Assembly: GCA_024515975.1 (NCBI GenBank)
Contig: JAMSKV010000011.1
Span: forward strand, 1-64,000
Reading direction: 5' to 3'
DNA from: Endosaccharibacter trunci
GTDB lineage: Bacteria; Pseudomonadota; Alphaproteobacteria; Acetobacterales; Acetobacteraceae
Length of the DNA stretch: 64,000 nt
Shown here: positions 62,993 through 64,000 of the stretch, piece after piece
How the letters are laid out: the number at the start of each line of letters is the position of its first letter
Numbering within the stretch: the first letter of the stretch is position 1
Made by a program: the position numbers and the translations under genes
The notes under the pieces: model-generated
Told to the model about the DNA's origin: nothing
Databases searched by the model: none
Seen by the model: the letters and a program-made list of their open reading frames with translations, nothing else

Positions 62993-64000
62993 ATGACGCG
63001 ACGCGTTTCCTCCTACGGCAGATGGTTGGGCTCCTCAACCGCGCTCGCAGGCTGCCTTGTTCTTTCCGTCGGCCATGCGCAGGCGGCGCCGTGCCCGACC
63101 GGCAAGGTGCACGACCACCGCGGCCATTGCGTGGTGAGCAAACATGCCGCGCGGAAGGCAGCCGCGACGAGCACGGCCGCGCCGGTCGCGGCCGCAGCAC
63201 CTGTTGCCGCTGCTCCTGCCGCGGTGGCGGCGCCCCCCGCTTTGGCGACCACGGCCGCGCCTGCGAACCAGAACGAGAACGTCGTCGTCACCGGAACGTT
63301 GTTTCGCGATCCAAACCTGACCAGCGCCACGCCGGTCACGCGCATGTCGCGTCAGGAACTACAGAGCCGCGGCGTCAAATCCGTCACCGACGCGCTGCAA
63401 TCCGTGTCCGCCAACGGCGCCGGCACGCTCACCAATGCCTGGTCCGCAGGCGGCGGCTTCGCGGCAGGTGCTTCGGCGCCGTCGCTGCGCGGCCTCAGCA
63501 CGGATTCGACACTGGTGCTGATGGATGGCCAGCGTCTAGCCTATTACCCGTTGGCTGATGACGGCGAGCGCAACTTCGTCGACACCAACTGGATCCCGAT
63601 GACGATCATGCAGAGCGTCGACGTGCAGCAGGATGGCGGTTCCGCCACCTATGGCGCGGACGCGGTCGCCGGCGTGATCAACCTGATCACCCGCAAGCAG
63701 ATCAAGGGCTGGGAATACACGGCCGAGGGCGGCGTGGCGCAGAACGGCGATTCCGGTCATCAGCGCCTGGCCCTGACTTACGGTCACGGCGATCTGAACC
63801 ATGACGGCTACAATTTCTACATCAACGGCGAATATCAGCAGGACGATCCCTATTACTATCGTCAGGCCGGAGCGCCGTTCAACACCGGTGACGAGACGAG
63901 CATCGGCGGCGGCAACGGCAACACGAACGTGCCCGACGGCGCCGGCGGCATCAACAATTTCGCGGCGACCACCGTTCCGATCGTTCGCCCGAGCGACGGC
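62993..64000 (+). CDS. TonB-dependent receptor, 5' part (cut by window end)
   Basis: 336 codons with no stop before the window edge. Signal peptide to about residue 32 (VLSVGHAQAA), then an unusual leader with two cysteines (CPTGKVHDHRGHC) and an Ala/Pro-rich spacer of about 45 residues. The plug domain follows: ENVVVTGTLFRD (TonB box-like start), TPVTRMSRQELQSRGVKSVT, APSLRGLSTDSTLVLMDGQR and the plug end GGSATYGADAVAGVINLITR. Barrel strands start thereafter. Ligand unknown: this type includes siderophore, vitamin B12 and carbohydrate receptors. Confidence 0.92.
   Translation, partial: MTRRVSSYGRWLGSSTALAGCLVLSVGHAQAAPCPTGKVHDHRGHCVVSKHAARKAAATSTAAPVAAAAPVAAAPAAVAAPPALATTAAPANQNENVVVTGTLFRDPNLTSATPVTRMSRQELQSRGVKSVTDALQSVSANGAGTLTNAWSAGGGFAAGASAPSLRGLSTDSTLVLMDGQRLAYYPLADDGERNFVDTNWIPMTIMQSVDVQQDGGSATYGADAVAGVINLITRKQIKGWEYTAEGGVAQNGDSGHQRLALTYGHGDLNHDGYNFYINGEYQQDDPYYYRQAGAPFNTGDETSIGGGNGNTNVPDGAGGINNFAATTVPIVRPSDG

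Noticed and set aside
1-64000. A CRISPR array or a prophage
   Set aside because: No regularly spaced direct repeats, Cas genes, or phage structural or lysis genes are seen. The repeats present are dispersed palindromes.

Overview
The window is about 64 kb of high-GC chromosome from an acetic acid bacterium (Acetobacteraceae, Alphaproteobacteria). The evidence is the DUF3576-leuS-lptE-holA block typical of Rhodospirillales, a type II secretion trio in the order gspG-gspO-gspE (the order I recall for the levansucrase secretion operon of Gluconacetobacter diazotrophicus), and short palindromic repeats between genes. Genus assignment (Gluconacetobacter-like) is inference. Most of the window is ordinary, densely packed core genome.

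Layout. 0-9.7 kb: a chalcone-isomerase-like periplasmic protein, an acyl-CoA ligase, an FAD/NAD(P)-binding protein, an SH3 lipoprotein, a glycerophosphodiester phosphodiesterase, the isolated gspG-O-E set and a VirB1-like transglycosylase. 9.8-22.2 kb: two GT4 glycosyltransferases, HU, a class V aminotransferase facing an M29 aminopeptidase, a YefM/YoeB toxin-antitoxin pair with a palindromic operator, an rpe-heparinase-glycosyltransferase operon, a thioredoxin-fold protein and rsmB. 22.3-25.9 kb: three overlapping genes of unknown function, two of them paralogues, the middle one interrupted at a run of eight C. 25.9-43.3 kb: PLP-binding protein, kup, hemW, nucleoside hydrolase, DUF1489 and DUF429 genes, an SLT-SPOR lipoprotein, an old-yellow-enzyme reductase, a large winged-helix/TPR regulator, then DUF3576-leuS-lptE-holA.

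43.3-55.0 kb is an accessory region bounded by a tRNA-Arg(CCU) gene that carries a 231-nt group I intron and by a tRNA-Tyr gene. It holds an intact sulfide-detoxification operon (blh-bigR-two YeeE/YedE halves-tauE) behind a BigR-type operator, a second decayed blh copy next to a DUF302 gene, two short-chain dehydrogenases, and many remnants: two internally deleted IS5-type elements, an IS630 piece, two LysR fragments and a DUF2840 fragment. 55.0-64.0 kb returns to core genome: a TrmH/RlmB-type methyltransferase, DUF2256, an FAD oxidoreductase, a DCC-family protein lacking one active-site Cys, a GNAT acetyltransferase, an ArnT-like glycosyltransferase, small membrane and lipoprotein genes, FadL and the 5' part of a TonB-dependent receptor cut by the window end.

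Two repeat families punctuate gene ends: a roughly 116-bp palindromic element (copies near 0.7, 4.3, 31.1 and 57.5 kb, with a possible decayed copy near 20.8 kb) and a GC-rich double hairpin (9.7 and 14.9 kb). Both look like mobile or amplified terminators.
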